DNA from: Andalucia godoyi
Taxonomy: Eukaryota > Discoba > Jakobea > Jakobida > Andaluciidae
Assembly: GCA_009859145.1 (NCBI GenBank)
Contig: VRVR01000009.1
Span: 310,001 to 374,000 of the forward strand
Reading direction: 5' to 3'
DNA: 64,000 nucleotides
Notes under the pieces: generated by a model
The model's input: the letters and a program-made list of their open reading frames with translations, nothing else
Told to the model about the DNA's origin: nothing
Database searches by the model: none
Shown: piece after piece, positions 19,439-29,182 of the stretch
Numbering within the stretch: position 1 is the first letter of the stretch
Layout of the letters: every line of letters starts with the position of its first letter
Position numbers and translations under genes: made by a program

Positions 19439-19753
19439 TTACCGTAGTCAAGTCTTTTACATTCTTGCTATTATTTTCAGCTTGTGTCTTTCGTTATCGA
19501 ACCCTCCAGCAGCACCACTCATCAGAGACAAAGACAAAAACATCTCATGGCTCCAAAGAGGGATCTTCCCAACAAACTCAAAACGGCCATGCCCGACGAT
19601 GCCGAGAACCAAGAAACCCGTGGTTGCGATGACCGTTTGATGCAGATCAATCCGCATTGAAAGAATTGGTGCTCGCCCACCCCCCCCCCCCCCCCAATTC
19701 AGGAAGCAAAACAAAACATGTGGCTTGGATCTGTCGCTCAGCCGATGACCAAT
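19439..19753 (-). repeat. Dispersed 0.3-kb repeat, copy B
   Basis: Reads on the minus strand, towards the glycosyltransferase gene whose ATG is at 19215. It shares with copies A and C the blocks GGTCATCG, CAACCACGGGTTTCTTGGTT, GAAGATCCCTCTTTGGAGCC, GGAGGGTTCGATA and the terminal GACTTGACTACGGTAAGAA. Copies A and B are closer to each other (they share TTTCTTGGTTCTCGG) than to C. A C15 homopolymer (19681-19695 on +) is private to this copy. If GTAAG is a donor, the acceptor AAAACAG at 19232-19234 would give a ~205-nt leader intron. Confidence 0.8.
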
Positions 19754-20128
19754 AACGATTCATGTTTTGGCGATCGGCGTTTGCGATTTGCGGTGCGATG
19801 GCTAAAAACTGCTGCGGTCGTGCGACCAGTGAAGCGACTTCTTTCCTCCAAGGCGCTGCTTGGCGCATGTACGAAATGATACTCTTTGATACACCTTGGC
19901 GTACAGGATTTGCCCATGTGTGCAGGAAAACACAGCATCCGCCCCATAGCGGGTCCACATATTCTGATGAATGTAATCCGTATAAAAGCATGTCTTTTAC
20001 AAATATATGTATGACCGTTTGGACTGCGATTCGCCATCTGACGAAATGTTTCCTTTTCTTTTCTTCTTCTTCTTCTTCTTTTTTTCTTCTTTTTTTTAAA
20101 TGCAGCCGTTGGCGACATAGCTCAGAGC

Positions 20129-20701
20129 TCACGGATGGTTCAGGCACAAATCGATCTGATAGTTGGAAATCGAGACATGGTACTGCGCCATGTTGTGAGC
20201 ATTGACAACCCCAGGGCCCACACCGAAGACAATGTGGCCCCAATCAGCGTCTCCCTTCACCGCGCACACGGTTCCTGCAGTAACCTCACGTTCTGAAACG
20301 GAAACCCAGCCCTTGGCAAGCAAGTAGTCCGTAAGACAGTTTCCGGAACCACAATTCCCATCGCGCTTTCCCACAACATTGAGGTCGTACGCTACTCCGT
20401 CGTGCTCGACGGCGCTGTAGTCACCCAGCGTACCGCACTTAGGCTTCGGAACTACTCCGCCAGCCGCCAAGGCGTGCGCAACGTATGGAGCACATCCGTA
20501 CGGATCCTGCCAAGATCGATCGGGAACGGTGCTGCAGCCTTCACAAGGAGGCGCTTTGCCGTCGCAGTTCCACGTTTGGTCTGCAAACTGCACGGCTGCT
20601 GCGACATCAAAAGAGCCTCCTGCTCGCACAGCTGTCATGCAGGAGAACGCGATCAGCGCCACTGCCATGCAGACAAGCAATCTGGAGATGTTTTTCGGCA
20701 T
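20129..20701 (-). CDS. Secreted NlpC/P60- or CHAP-like cysteine peptidase/amidase
   Basis: 190 residues. A cleavable signal peptide is clear (MPKNISRLLVCMAVALIAFS, cut near TAVRA). The mature part has the papain-like layout of cell-wall amidases: nucleophile candidate Cys70 at the start of a helix (DPYGCAPYVAHALAAGGVVP), His156 in a strand (ADWGHIVFGVG) and a third residue around His169/Asn170 (GVVNAHNMAQYHVSI). Several extra cysteines (WNCDGKAPPCEGC, NCGSGNC) suggest disulfides. Such enzymes cut peptidoglycan stem peptides; in a bacterivore this would fit digestion of prey walls, and these genes are often bacterial in origin. The purine-rich 5' flank has TATAAAAAAG at about 20731-20740. Function assigned by pattern only. 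Confidence 0.55.
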   Translation of the reverse strand: MPKNISRLLVCMAVALIAFSCMTAVRAGGSFDVAAAVQFADQTWNCDGKAPPCEGCSTVPDRSWQDPYGCAPYVAHALAAGGVVPKPKCGTLGDYSAVEHDGVAYDLNVVGKRDGNCGSGNCLTDYLLAKGWVSVSEREVTAGTVCAVKGDADWGHIVFGVGPGVVNAHNMAQYHVSISNYQIDLCLNHP

Positions 20702-21271
20702 TTGCTTTCTTTCTTGTTTTTTCTTTTCTTTTTTATAGACTTTTTCCTTTTCCCAATGAAATCCGAAAAGAAATCAATGAATAAAGAATGAATATAGTTT
20801 TAATGTTTTATATTATTAAAAAAAAAAAAAAAAACGGCAAAAAGGAAAAGAAAAAGAAAATACATTCTCCGCTAAGGCCCTCGCAGGATCTCCTATAAAG
20901 AAATGAGAGCCGTGGACAGCCGACTGCTCCGCCACACGTTATCGGCGCGTCTACTTGCGTTGCAGCTCATGAACGTTTACTGAACTATGTACTGCATTTC
21001 CAAGGTATTTTGTTTGGCTAATCAATTCGTTTGTGATGGAGAATGTCCAAGTTCTGATTTTCCAGAGCCAAAAATCCGTTGTTAACGCCCCTCACGCCGT
21101 CGGGAAGGGTGCTGCTGCTCCCACAACCATTCACGAATAGAACACCTGCCACGGCGGCAGTCAGCGAGCATCTGAGCAATCTATTTATAAGAACTCACGT
21201 CTTGCGAATCAGAAGTAAGATGCACCGATCAGATATCTAGTATTTTTCAGCCCAACCAGAAGTGACGACTC
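20702..21271. other. Intergenic with poly(A) run and a TATA-like box
   Basis: Starts with A/T-rich DNA including an A16 run at about 20819-20834. On the minus strand TATAAATAG (21181-21189) is followed by a 60-codon open stretch encoding a hydrophobic, Cys-containing segment (SLTAAVAGVLFVNGCGSSST) that ends in TAG at about 21021. No in-frame ATG follows the TATA box, so I do not annotate a gene; a small secreted peptide or relic is possible. Confidence 0.35.
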
Positions 21272-22345
21272 TCACGAAGTCACGAATGGAGAATCATTGC
21301 TATAGTCAGCAACCGGATCCAATCGTTTCAAGCAATACAAGTCGGACACAGACTCCCGTCCACGCAGCGTTTCCCTTCCAAGTGCTGAAACTGTCCATGC
21401 GGACGCAAGAGGATCCCACATGATGCCCTCGACGACGGACCGCGAAACAATGATTCTTTCTCCATATTTCTTTCCAAGCCCTTGCAGCCTGGAAGCGATG
21501 TTCACAACATCACCCATGACTGTGTACTGTACTCGATGGCCCGGAGCTCCGAAGTTGCCACAAAAGCAAGCTCCGGAAGCAATACCAACCCGAATCTGCA
21601 GCAAGTCCCGTCCTTGAATCTGCCAATTTTTGTGGAGACTCGTGAGAACATCAAAGCAAGCGACGGCAGCTCGAACGGCTCTTACATCATGGGAATGATT
21701 GGCAAGTGCGGGGAAGAAGCACATCAGGCAGTCACCCACAACCTTGTCCACGACACCTTGTTGAGCTACAATTTCAGCAGCAAATACGCCGAACGCGTCG
21801 TTCATCTGTTGCAGGAGCGCCAGCGAATCACCGCGGGATCCCCGTCGAGATGCTAATTGACCTGTGTAGTTCTCGATATCCAGAAACACCACTGCGGCAT
21901 TGATCATTTGCGGAGACCCATCGCAGCCATCCATCATCTTCTGCAGCGCTGGAGACGGGACGAACTTCGGTATCTCTGTGGCCAGGTTCTGCAGACGCAA
22001 CAAATTTTGTGCGATATTCGCAACAACCTCAGACACCCCCAAATTACAGGGGCTGTTCACAGTATGCTGCAGTGCAGTTCCCAGAGACTTTTCAAGCCCG
22101 TGATGCGTGCGCTTCATCAGCTTCCACATGCAATACAGGGCATACAAGGAACCTTCCAAGAGGAATACTACGGCACACAACACAGATCGAATGGCAAATG
22201 GGCTGAGCTGATTCTCCATCACTTGGGACGTTGCAAGGCAGGTTAACGGGATAATTGCAATGAGGCAACGTAGCAATCCACAATTGCACAACACTCGTGG
22301 GACAAAGTCGAGCACAGCTCGGTACCACTGCACTGACTTCCTCAT
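21272..22345 (-). CDS. Membrane-anchored class III nucleotidyl cyclase, IIIb-like
   Basis: 357 residues. Two N-terminal hydrophobic helices (about residues 20-75) are followed by a short helical linker and one cyclase domain. Metal-binding aspartates are present in VVFLDIENYTG and DKVVGDCLMCFFPA. The base-recognition position that is Asp in class IIIa adenylyl cyclases is Thr here (HRVQYTVMGDVVNIASRLQG), the hallmark of class IIIb enzymes, a group that includes bicarbonate-stimulated adenylyl cyclases. The product is therefore probably cAMP. The domain must homodimerise. The start is the ATG at 22345; the frame extends four codons upstream without another ATG. Stop TGA. Unlike the other two cyclases here it has no PAS domain. 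Confidence 0.85.
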   Translation of the reverse strand: MRKSVQWYRAVLDFVPRVLCNCGLLRCLIAIIPLTCLATSQVMENQLSPFAIRSVLCAVVFLLEGSLYALYCMWKLMKRTHHGLEKSLGTALQHTVNSPCNLGVSEVVANIAQNLLRLQNLATEIPKFVPSPALQKMMDGCDGSPQMINAAVVFLDIENYTGQLASRRGSRGDSLALLQQMNDAFGVFAAEIVAQQGVVDKVVGDCLMCFFPALANHSHDVRAVRAAVACFDVLTSLHKNWQIQGRDLLQIRVGIASGACFCGNFGAPGHRVQYTVMGDVVNIASRLQGLGKKYGERIIVSRSVVEGIMWDPLASAWTVSALGRETLRGRESVSDLYCLKRLDPVADYSNDSPFVTS

Positions 22346-22436
22346 TCTCGTTCGCAAGTGCTTTTCATAGAACCGAATGGAATAACGAAGCGTTTTTCAA
22401 TCCGGAAATCTTTGGAACAAATCGACATTGATCATT

Positions 22437-23312
22437 TCACGAGAGGCTCGGCATGAAGCTTCGAAGAGATTGTCAAGTCAAAAAACGCGCTTTTTGCGCT
22501 GTGATATGCTGGAACTTCCCGATTCCAGCTTTCTGGAAAGTCTTCCAAAATAGAAACCGTCTTGCCAAATTCTTGAGTCGCTTGAGAGCTGGAAGTGATG
22601 CTGCACTCCTACGCGTGGCAGAAGTCTCGTCGCAGTGTCGTGATGATGCAAGCAGAACATGATTGATTTTCTGATTTGCAGAATTTGCGATTTTCAGCTC
22701 CGTAACCGCTCACACGAGGAACCTCGGCAAGAGGTGGAATAAGCTGAATCTGGAAAATGCCGTAGCCTTTCTGAAGCAAAACATTTCGTGCGAATTCGTG
22801 GTATCCACAGCCTCTTACAAAATCCCGGAGTGGAAATGCTTCGGCAATTTAGAATTTCCAGCTGTGTGTGATAATTGACGCGTGTCGAGCAAGAAAAGCG
22901 AATGTTCGATGCACTCTTTTGTGCTTGGTCCTCTCTTCCTGTTTGGTCTAAATATAGTCCAGTCATCTTCCCGTTTTGGCAACCGTCGTCGTAACCTCTC
23001 CTGGATGCTGTTGAATAATAACACGTCATTGTCATGCATACAGAAGGAAAGTATACATAAACAGACACGGTCAATACTGGCCGACACTAGCACGTTTGTT
23101 TCACAGGAATTCGTGCTTACGCGTAGCCATCTATCATTCGTTCAGCGCACTGCCAAGAGGCGAACTTCCAAGACACGATCTCGTATCTCCAGGTGCATCA
23201 ATCGCTGCAAGCTAGGGCCGTCAGAATCAAAATGCACCCTTCTCAGGAATAACGTGTCATGCTGAGAAAGTGGCTCACCGATTGATCGAGATTGGAGCGG
23301 AGCGCGGAACAT
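22437..23312 (-). pseudogene. Possible decayed gene of unknown family
   Basis: From an ATG at 23312 the minus strand reads MFRAPLQSRSIGEPLSQHDT and continues for 166 codons broken by a single TGA (23142-23144), ending at TAA (22815-22817). An overlapping frame picks up there (FPLRDFVRGCGYHEFARNVL) and runs about 145 codons with one TAG (22609-22611) to a TGA at 22437-22439. Around seven stops would be expected by chance in each stretch. One frameshift and two nonsense changes would explain the pattern. Introns are an alternative. No family is recognised, so this call rests on frame openness alone. Confidence 0.35.
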
Positions 23313-23489
23313 TTATCTGAAGAACGCCGTGAGGCGTGTTGGGGCCTATCCCCTTCGCGACAACGAGATGCAAGTTTGAATATGCATATCTACGAATAGA
23401 CATGCATGCTCAGTGTATAATGTAGGCGTCATCGATTGTGCCCTTCTTGCTGTTTCCGAGCTCTCTGTGGTACTTTTCGACAGAGGAGA

Positions 23490-23642
23490 NNNNNNNNNNN
23501 NNNNNNNNNNNNNNNNNNNNNNNNNNNNNNNNNNNNNNNNNNNNNNNNNNNNNNNNNNNNNNNNNNNNNNNNNNNNNNNNNNNNNNNNNNNNNNNNNNNN
23601 NNNNNNNNNNNNNNNNNNNNNNNNNNNNNNNNNNNNNNNNNN
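23490..23642. other. Assembly gap (153 N)
   Basis: Unknown bases remove the 5' part of the hybrid histidine kinase gene that resumes at 23643. Confidence 0.99.
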
Positions 23643-24799
23643 TAGTTTTGGTGCTTGCGGGATCATTTTTCGACACCATAGCATGGGTGCTGCGATTCCT
23701 TGGGTTTGAAGTGTTTCAATGCATTGGCCTGCCGTCGCTGCGGAACCGGCTTCAGTATGAACGGAAGTACCTGATCCTCTTGGAAGACGAGAGTCTCTGT
23801 CATGACCTTCAGTCCATGTCAGAAACATTACAGTGTTTGCAGATAGTGAAAGAATCCGCATGGAGAAACAGTTACGTTGTTCGCATCCGGTCGCAACATA
23901 CGTCGAAGATAGCAGACCGAGAGAACAACTCCGGAGCACTGGGGAGTATGCAAGACAGCTGTGCATCATTTACGGATTCGGAAAGCTCGTCCTCATCATC
24001 GTATGCTGCTTCCAGCATCGCGTCACCTTCTCTTGGCTCTGTGTCTTCGAATGCAACATCGTCGTCGAAATCGCTCTCAAGCAAGAGCGGCAGTGGAAAT
24101 GCCTTCAGTGACGGAATTTCATTTTCGGAGGATCTTCTTCCGCTTGTCGAGGCTCGATTCGACGAATCCATCCTGCGCGTGGGTGCCGTGGCTGCGGGAA
24201 TGTTTGAAAAGGTCGGTCGTTTTTCTGATGCGCTGAAGATGTGTAAGACTTACACTATTTTTAAGCCGCTGGCATGCAAGCCGCTGGAAGATACTCTGAT
24301 GGCAATTCAAAATGATGGAATTCACAATATGACTTTATCTGTGCACATCGATACGGGCGCGGGATACCATGATCCAACTTCTGTCGACTCTCCAACAGTC
24401 GTGATTGAGCTGCCCGCGTGTGCCCTTATTGCAGAAGACAATCCGCTGAACGCTCGTGTTCTTGCGAAGCATCTCTCCAAGCTCGAATGGGAATACGATG
24501 TTGCATGTGACGGAAGCGAGGCTCTTCAGCTCTTCACGGATTCTCCGGAGAAGTACTCTGCGATTTTGATGGATTGCTTCATGCCCGAGATGGACGGTTT
24601 TGAAGCGACAACGAAGATTCGCCAGGAAGAAAAACTGATCTCTGAAACTCATCATATACCGATCATTGCTGTCACCGCGGATGTGCTGTATGAGACTCGA
24701 AAAAGGTGTTTTGAAGTTGGAATGGACGACTTTTTATGCAAGCCTGTGCACAAGGAAACCCTTGGAGCAGTTCTTAAAAAGCACAAATTGAAAAGATAG
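23643..24799 (+). CDS. Hybrid histidine kinase, C-terminal receiver part (5' end lost in gap)
   Basis: The visible ~385 residues show, in order: a degenerate receiver-like segment (FDTIAWVLRFLGFEVFQCIG ... FKPLACKPLEDTLM) interrupted by a long Ser-rich insert, and a complete C-terminal receiver. The receiver has the acidic pair in CALIAEDNPLNARVLAKHL, the phospho-acceptor Asp in ILMDCFMPEMDGFEATTKIR, the conserved Thr in IIAVTADVL and the Lys in DDFLCKPVHKETLG. This is the usual end of eukaryotic hybrid kinases, which relay phosphate through a histidine phosphotransfer protein. The kinase core should lie in the gap or upstream, although nothing before 23490 resembles it. Stop TAG. About 900 bp separate it from the chitinase gene. 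Confidence 0.85.
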
Positions 24800-25707
24800 C
24801 TGGTGCTGTCTTTCAAACACCTTCTTAGTCGCTTTCGCTGTTGCCCATGCAACGACGGGATGACGACTTCAGGCACTCTTTGTGGTTTGTTCAGAAGGAC
24901 GCTTCCATACCAATTGAATTCCGACAATTCGAGATTTGCTCCGTTTTCCCGTTTTTATGTCTTTATTTTTTAAAATTAAAATTTCCTTTTCTCAATCCCG
25001 TCTCCTGCACCCGCTTCCAACTTCCGCTTCTGCTCCCTTTGCTGCTGGTACTTATGTCGATGGGGGCTGTGCATGCCGGCACATCCCGGAAGATCTTTCC
25101 ATCGAGGGCGTGGACTATGTTCGGGATGAGCAAACTGTTCCTGATGATGATGGCGGAGAGGACACGATGGACAGTGCACAGTGATGCCGTGTCCTCCCCT
25201 TCCCAGTAAAAATCAGTCTTGTTATTATTATTATTTATTTTTTTTTGGAAATTCTACCTCCGAGAGTGTCTTTCTTGAGGATTTTCAGATACAAAATCGG
25301 GTACCGTCACAAGGAGTGCGAATCACTGCGCGCATCGCGTGTGCATCGTCTGCGCATCCTACCATCCGAGAAACCGTGGGGGTTGTGCGAGTGCGCTCAA
25401 GCAGCTTTAGAGGGAATCATCCGTCTTTACAGGGGGTTTCCTCAAAAAAGGAACAAACGCGCGCAGTCATCGCCATCAACCATCTTGTTCCGTATTCGGT
25501 CGCGAGTCGCGAAGTGCGAATCCCTCGCTCACAGTATATAACTCCTCCTCTGCGTATGCGTGGTGGCCCTGCAGATGTTTGCTTCATTTCCACCGAGAAC
25601 TATCAGATCCTGTTTTCACTTGACACCAGCATCAGCAGGCTTCTTTACTGCAAGAAAAAGTACCGAATACACCGGGGTTATATACCGAAAACACCAGCAA
25701 GGACAGA
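24800..25707. other. Intergenic upstream of the chitinase gene
   Basis: A pyrimidine-rich tract (about 24950-25050) precedes short competing frames around 25054-25200 (one ends with an acidic tail DDDGGEDTMDSAQ, another begins MSMGAVHAGTSRKIF); none can be preferred. Upstream of the chitinase ATG two TATA-like sites are visible, TATATA at 25535-25540 and TTATATA at 25678-25684. Confidence 0.4.
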
Positions 25708-27234
25708 ATGATGGCTGCACGGTCCAACACAGCTTGGAGCGTGGCCTTTGTGGTGTGCGTGTGCGTGTGCGTGTGCTGCACGTCAAACGTGCTGCTGTTT
25801 GCAGATGCAGCGCATGTGTCTCCGTCTCGACACCTGGGCTCCGTGCACTCGTCCCGCCCTGCCCGCGCATCCTCCGCTGGCAGCAGCGCACCAGCCGCAG
25901 CAAACGGACACTTTGTGATGAGCTACTGGACAGACTGGTCCATCTACGCATCGACGCCTGTTCCCACGCAGCCGTACCCGCTCCCTGGATCCATCAACGC
26001 TGACGGGTCCGTGGCTGCGAACGCCGATCTGACTGCGAAGCTCGAACACATGAATGCGCTTGCATATGCGTTCCTGCAGGTGGGTCAGGACGGCACGACG
26101 TACTTCAACGATCCGAACGCGGATCTTCGGGTGGCCCAGTCGTTTGCAAACTACGACGCTCTGTTCGGCGCATCTGGTCTCTGCACGGTGGACTCGGCAA
26201 TCTGCAGCACTGCCCAGACGCCAGCCGCCTGGGGCCGCGGAAACTTCCAGGCCTTCATGGGTCTCCAGAATTCCAAGGGCACTCTCAAAAAGCTGATCTC
26301 CGTTGGTGGATATGCACACGACGCGTCATTTCTCAGTGCGTTCCGGAACCCCGACAGGTTCGCATCGACCGTCAAGCTGATCCTGGACAAAACAGCGATG
26401 GATGGCATCGATCTTGACTTTGAGCCGGTGTCCATGACCCCCGATCTCGCATCGCAGTACGCGGCGTTGGTCGCCAAGGTGCGCAGTGCGATCGGCAGCC
26501 GGTACATCATCTCGCTCGCCGTACTCTCGGGCCCGTCCTGGCTGCAGACCGTCGGAGCCGACAACTGGAAAATCCTGTCCGCGAACGCAGATTTCATCGA
26601 CCTGATGACCTACGACTTTCATGGCGGGTTCGACGCCTCGGGACCCGTCGGGGCAACCGGCTACCTCACGAGCCTGACGGCCGACGCGGCATCGCCGTAC
26701 AACCCGGACTTTTCCGTCCAGCAGTCCGTGCAGTCGCTCTTGGGGATGGGAGTGCCGTCGCAGAAGATCGTCGTGGGAGTGCCGGCGTACGGCCGCATGC
26801 TGACCGGGGTTGCCGCCGGATCGAACTTTGGTCTCTTTGAGAAGTTCGCGGGCGTGGCGCAGGGCAACCAGGACGAGCCGTCGTGCTCCACGGATCCGCG
26901 GTCGGGCATCGCATGCTCGGGATCCTTCACGTACGCATACCTCGCGCAGCTCGTTGCCGCAGGCACGTTTGTGCAGCACGAGTGGTACGACGGCGGCGTG
27001 GTCTCGGGGGTGTGGGCGTATCACGACGGACAGTGGACACCCGCGGGCACCCAGGCGTCATACTCGCAGGCATTTGTCTCGTACGCTGATGCATCGCTTG
27101 TCCAGAGCTACGTGAGCTACGTGCAGTCGCAGTCTCTGGGAGGAATGCTGATGTGGGATGTTCACGGGGACGTCACTCCAGGAACCTCTGGCAGCCAGTC
27201 CTCGCTACTCCAGGTCATGTCCCAGCTATGCTAG
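25708..27234 (+). CDS. Secreted GH18 chitinase
   Basis: 508-residue glycoside hydrolase family 18 enzyme; retaining cleavage of beta-1,4-GlcNAc chains by substrate-assisted catalysis. An N-terminal hydrophobic signal segment precedes a Ser/Ala-rich linker. The TIM barrel begins HFVMSYWTDWSIYA, the usual GH18 first strand. The catalytic DxxDxDxE signature is intact as DGIDLDFE (Asp232, Asp235, Asp237, acid/base Glu239). Further barrel strands are FIDLMTYDFHGGFD, KIVVGVPAYGRMLTG and the last strand GGMLMWDVHGD with the substrate-stacking Trp. No chitin-binding module is seen. Base composition is clearly more GC-rich, with C/G third positions, than the neighbouring genes, which may mean high expression or acquisition from another genome. 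Stop TAG. Confidence 0.93.
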   Translation: MMAARSNTAWSVAFVVCVCVCVCCTSNVLLFADAAHVSPSRHLGSVHSSRPARASSAGSSAPAAANGHFVMSYWTDWSIYASTPVPTQPYPLPGSINADGSVAANADLTAKLEHMNALAYAFLQVGQDGTTYFNDPNADLRVAQSFANYDALFGASGLCTVDSAICSTAQTPAAWGRGNFQAFMGLQNSKGTLKKLISVGGYAHDASFLSAFRNPDRFASTVKLILDKTAMDGIDLDFEPVSMTPDLASQYAALVAKVRSAIGSRYIISLAVLSGPSWLQTVGADNWKILSANADFIDLMTYDFHGGFDASGPVGATGYLTSLTADAASPYNPDFSVQQSVQSLLGMGVPSQKIVVGVPAYGRMLTGVAAGSNFGLFEKFAGVAQGNQDEPSCSTDPRSGIACSGSFTYAYLAQLVAAGTFVQHEWYDGGVVSGVWAYHDGQWTPAGTQASYSQAFVSYADASLVQSYVSYVQSQSLGGMLMWDVHGDVTPGTSGSQSSLLQVMSQLC

Positions 27235-27770
27235 TCTCTGCCCCCCGTTCTCTCCTCGGGGAACTACGCGCTTTTTGTGAGTCGGTGTTTTTCTTTTCCT
27301 TGTGCCATTTCATACGTTGTGTATATATTAAAACAGAGCAATTTTGGCTGAAATGCGACGGCATGATGCAACGATGTTCGTGCGGAGCATTTTCCTCTCT
27401 GTCTTATTGCGATACTGCATGCACGAGTGGGAACTGTCCGTTCTCGACAAACTCAGTGTCGACATGGATGAGGGTCTTCGTTTCGAAGTGGATGCACATC
27501 ATGGAGGCGCCACCGTGAACACTCGCTCTCACTGCTGCGCACATGTGATAGCAAACGACGGAAGTGCTTGTTCGGACATGATCATGAAAGGAACACCACT
27601 GAGTACATCGTCACCGGGTCATTTGTCTGGTGGTTTATGGTTTACATCTTTTCTGCACAACGAGACACCAGCGTTCCAACGATAACAGCCTGGAAACCAT
27701 CGATGTTCATGGATTGTGCTCTGAGCACCTTTGTTTCCGTCCCATCACCATCTGTGGATCGTGCTTGCGA
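27235..27770. other. Intergenic or broken 5' part of the PAS-cyclase gene
   Basis: No single frame stays open with family features. Short stretches in two plus frames (27361-27570, then 27568-27770) are open and could be the remains of a longer N-terminus, since the sister cyclase at 37260-42311 carries over 1,200 residues before the same PAS-cyclase unit. Frameshift decay or undetected introns would both fit. Confidence 0.35.
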
Positions 27771-28880
27771 ATGTCTGGTCACTCGGAGTTCGAGGTGCTT
27801 GGCGCGATGCTGGAGACGTTCTTTGATGTCGACGATGCCTTTATGGATTTCCAGAACTTTTTGTCGATGGTGGAGATTCCAGAGATTTTGTCCGACATTC
27901 GAGAGTTCAGGTTGCGAGGCGTCCGCAAGAATGCGTCCTCTCGCGGTGCCGAGCCAGCGATTGACGTTTCTTCGCCGTCCCCACCCGTTATTGGACAGCC
28001 AGGGAAGCCAAACCGAGGAGGCACTTTCCCGTGTGTTGTTGCCGCTATTCCGGATGCGATCGAGTCCGAGACTGCTGGACGCCGTGTCTTTGCCCTCTAC
28101 GTTCGTGATGTTACCGAAGAAATCCGGCAGCGATCGTTGCTGGAGCTGGAAAAGCAGAAGTCGACTGATCTGCTGCTGAACATGATGCCTGCTCCGATTG
28201 TGGACAGACTGAAGAGAAACGAGCGCCCCACTGCATTCTCGCACAAGAGCGTGTCGTGCATTTTCGTGGACCTTGTTGGGTTCTCGACGATGTGCCAGGA
28301 TCGCATCGCGGAAGGGCCTGGGGCGATTGTGTCCATTCTTGACAATCTGTACACCAAGTTTGACCTCGCGGCGGACTCGTTTCAGGTGTTCAAGATCAAG
28401 ATCATCGGGGACTGCTGGTTCGGTGCAACGGGCCTGCATTTTTCGAAAATGTATGGATCGGAGCAACAGCACGATCTGGACGTTCAGAACGAGGCGCTGT
28501 GTGCTGTTCGCTTCTGCCTGGACGTCATCAAGATTGCAAATGAGTTTGGCATGCACGTTCGATGTGGCGTCCATACGGGTCCCGTTGTGTCCGGGGTCAT
28601 TTCCAAGAACCGATACCTGTATGATATCTATGGCCACTCGGTGAACTACGCCGCACGGCTGGAGCAGACGTGTCCAAAGATCGACGGGGTGCACATGAGC
28701 CGAGAAACGTACGAGCTTGTGTACCCGTGGTTTGAGTGCGCGGAAGTCGAGGCCGTGTTGAAGGGTCTCGGAAAGGCGACGATCTACCTTTTGGTACATA
28801 TTGGAGAGGCCCCTCGAGCCGATACCGACGAACCATCTGCAGTTTTTGCCGCATTGCTTTCGAATTGGTCATTTTCGTAG
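27771..28880 (+). CDS. PAS-linked adenylyl cyclase (class IIIa), possibly 5'-truncated
   Basis: 369 residues from the ATG at 27771. The N-terminal ~120 residues resemble the second half of a PAS domain with its exit strand (RVFALYVRDVTEEIRQRSLL). The signalling helix LLLNMMPAPIVDRLKRNERP, typical of PAS- and H-NOX-linked cyclases, comes next. The catalytic domain has both metal Asp residues (SCIFVDLVGFSTMC and KIKIIGDCWFG), the adenine-selecting Lys (FKIKIIGD) and Asp (YLYDIYGHSVNYAARLEQ), and the VRCGVHTGPVVSGVI strand. These residues predict ATP specificity, hence cAMP. The same PAS-helix-cyclase unit ends the giant cyclase at 37260-42311, without the membrane part. Stop TAG. The first ~10 residues may not be the natural start. 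Confidence 0.8.
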   Translation: MSGHSEFEVLGAMLETFFDVDDAFMDFQNFLSMVEIPEILSDIREFRLRGVRKNASSRGAEPAIDVSSPSPPVIGQPGKPNRGGTFPCVVAAIPDAIESETAGRRVFALYVRDVTEEIRQRSLLELEKQKSTDLLLNMMPAPIVDRLKRNERPTAFSHKSVSCIFVDLVGFSTMCQDRIAEGPGAIVSILDNLYTKFDLAADSFQVFKIKIIGDCWFGATGLHFSKMYGSEQQHDLDVQNEALCAVRFCLDVIKIANEFGMHVRCGVHTGPVVSGVISKNRYLYDIYGHSVNYAARLEQTCPKIDGVHMSRETYELVYPWFECAEVEAVLKGLGKATIYLLVHIGEAPRADTDEPSAVFAALLSNWSFS

Positions 28881-28912
28881 GAACGGAGCGGTATCGAATC
28901 ATCCGCGTATTT

Positions 28913-29182
28913 ATGGATCCAAAATGCGTGGTTTTGCATCTCATGTTCAACACAAGGGAAGTTTATCATTCAGGAAACGGACTGCATCGAATTGCAAAGG
29001 AGCTGGCCAGGTACTTGTTGAACAACTCGAGCAACTTCGTTTCCAAAGCTGCGTACTACATTTCTCATGCAGTTCCTTCCAGTCAGGGATTCTGTGCACT
29101 GTCCTCACCGTGCAACAGTCCGAAAAGGGACAAACTGTCGATAGATCAACTGAGGGACAATCTTTACAATCGAATATTTTGA
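28913..29182 (+). CDS. Hypothetical small protein
   Basis: An 89-codon frame from ATG 28913 to a TGA-type stop. It begins MDPKCVVLHLMFNTREVYHS, includes an amphipathic stretch GLHRIAKELARYLLNNSSNF and ends KRDKLSIDQLRDNLYNRIF. The residue mix is protein-like and the frame also extends upstream of the ATG into the end of the cyclase gene, so it may instead be a relic or a downstream exon. No family recognised. Confidence 0.25.
   Translation: MDPKCVVLHLMFNTREVYHSGNGLHRIAKELARYLLNNSSNFVSKAAYYISHAVPSSQGFCALSSPCNSPKRDKLSIDQLRDNLYNRIF

Noticed and set aside
24841-25209. Small secreted peptide gene before the chitinase
   Set aside because: Three frames compete over the same ~150 bp and none has a supported start, so no choice can be defended.
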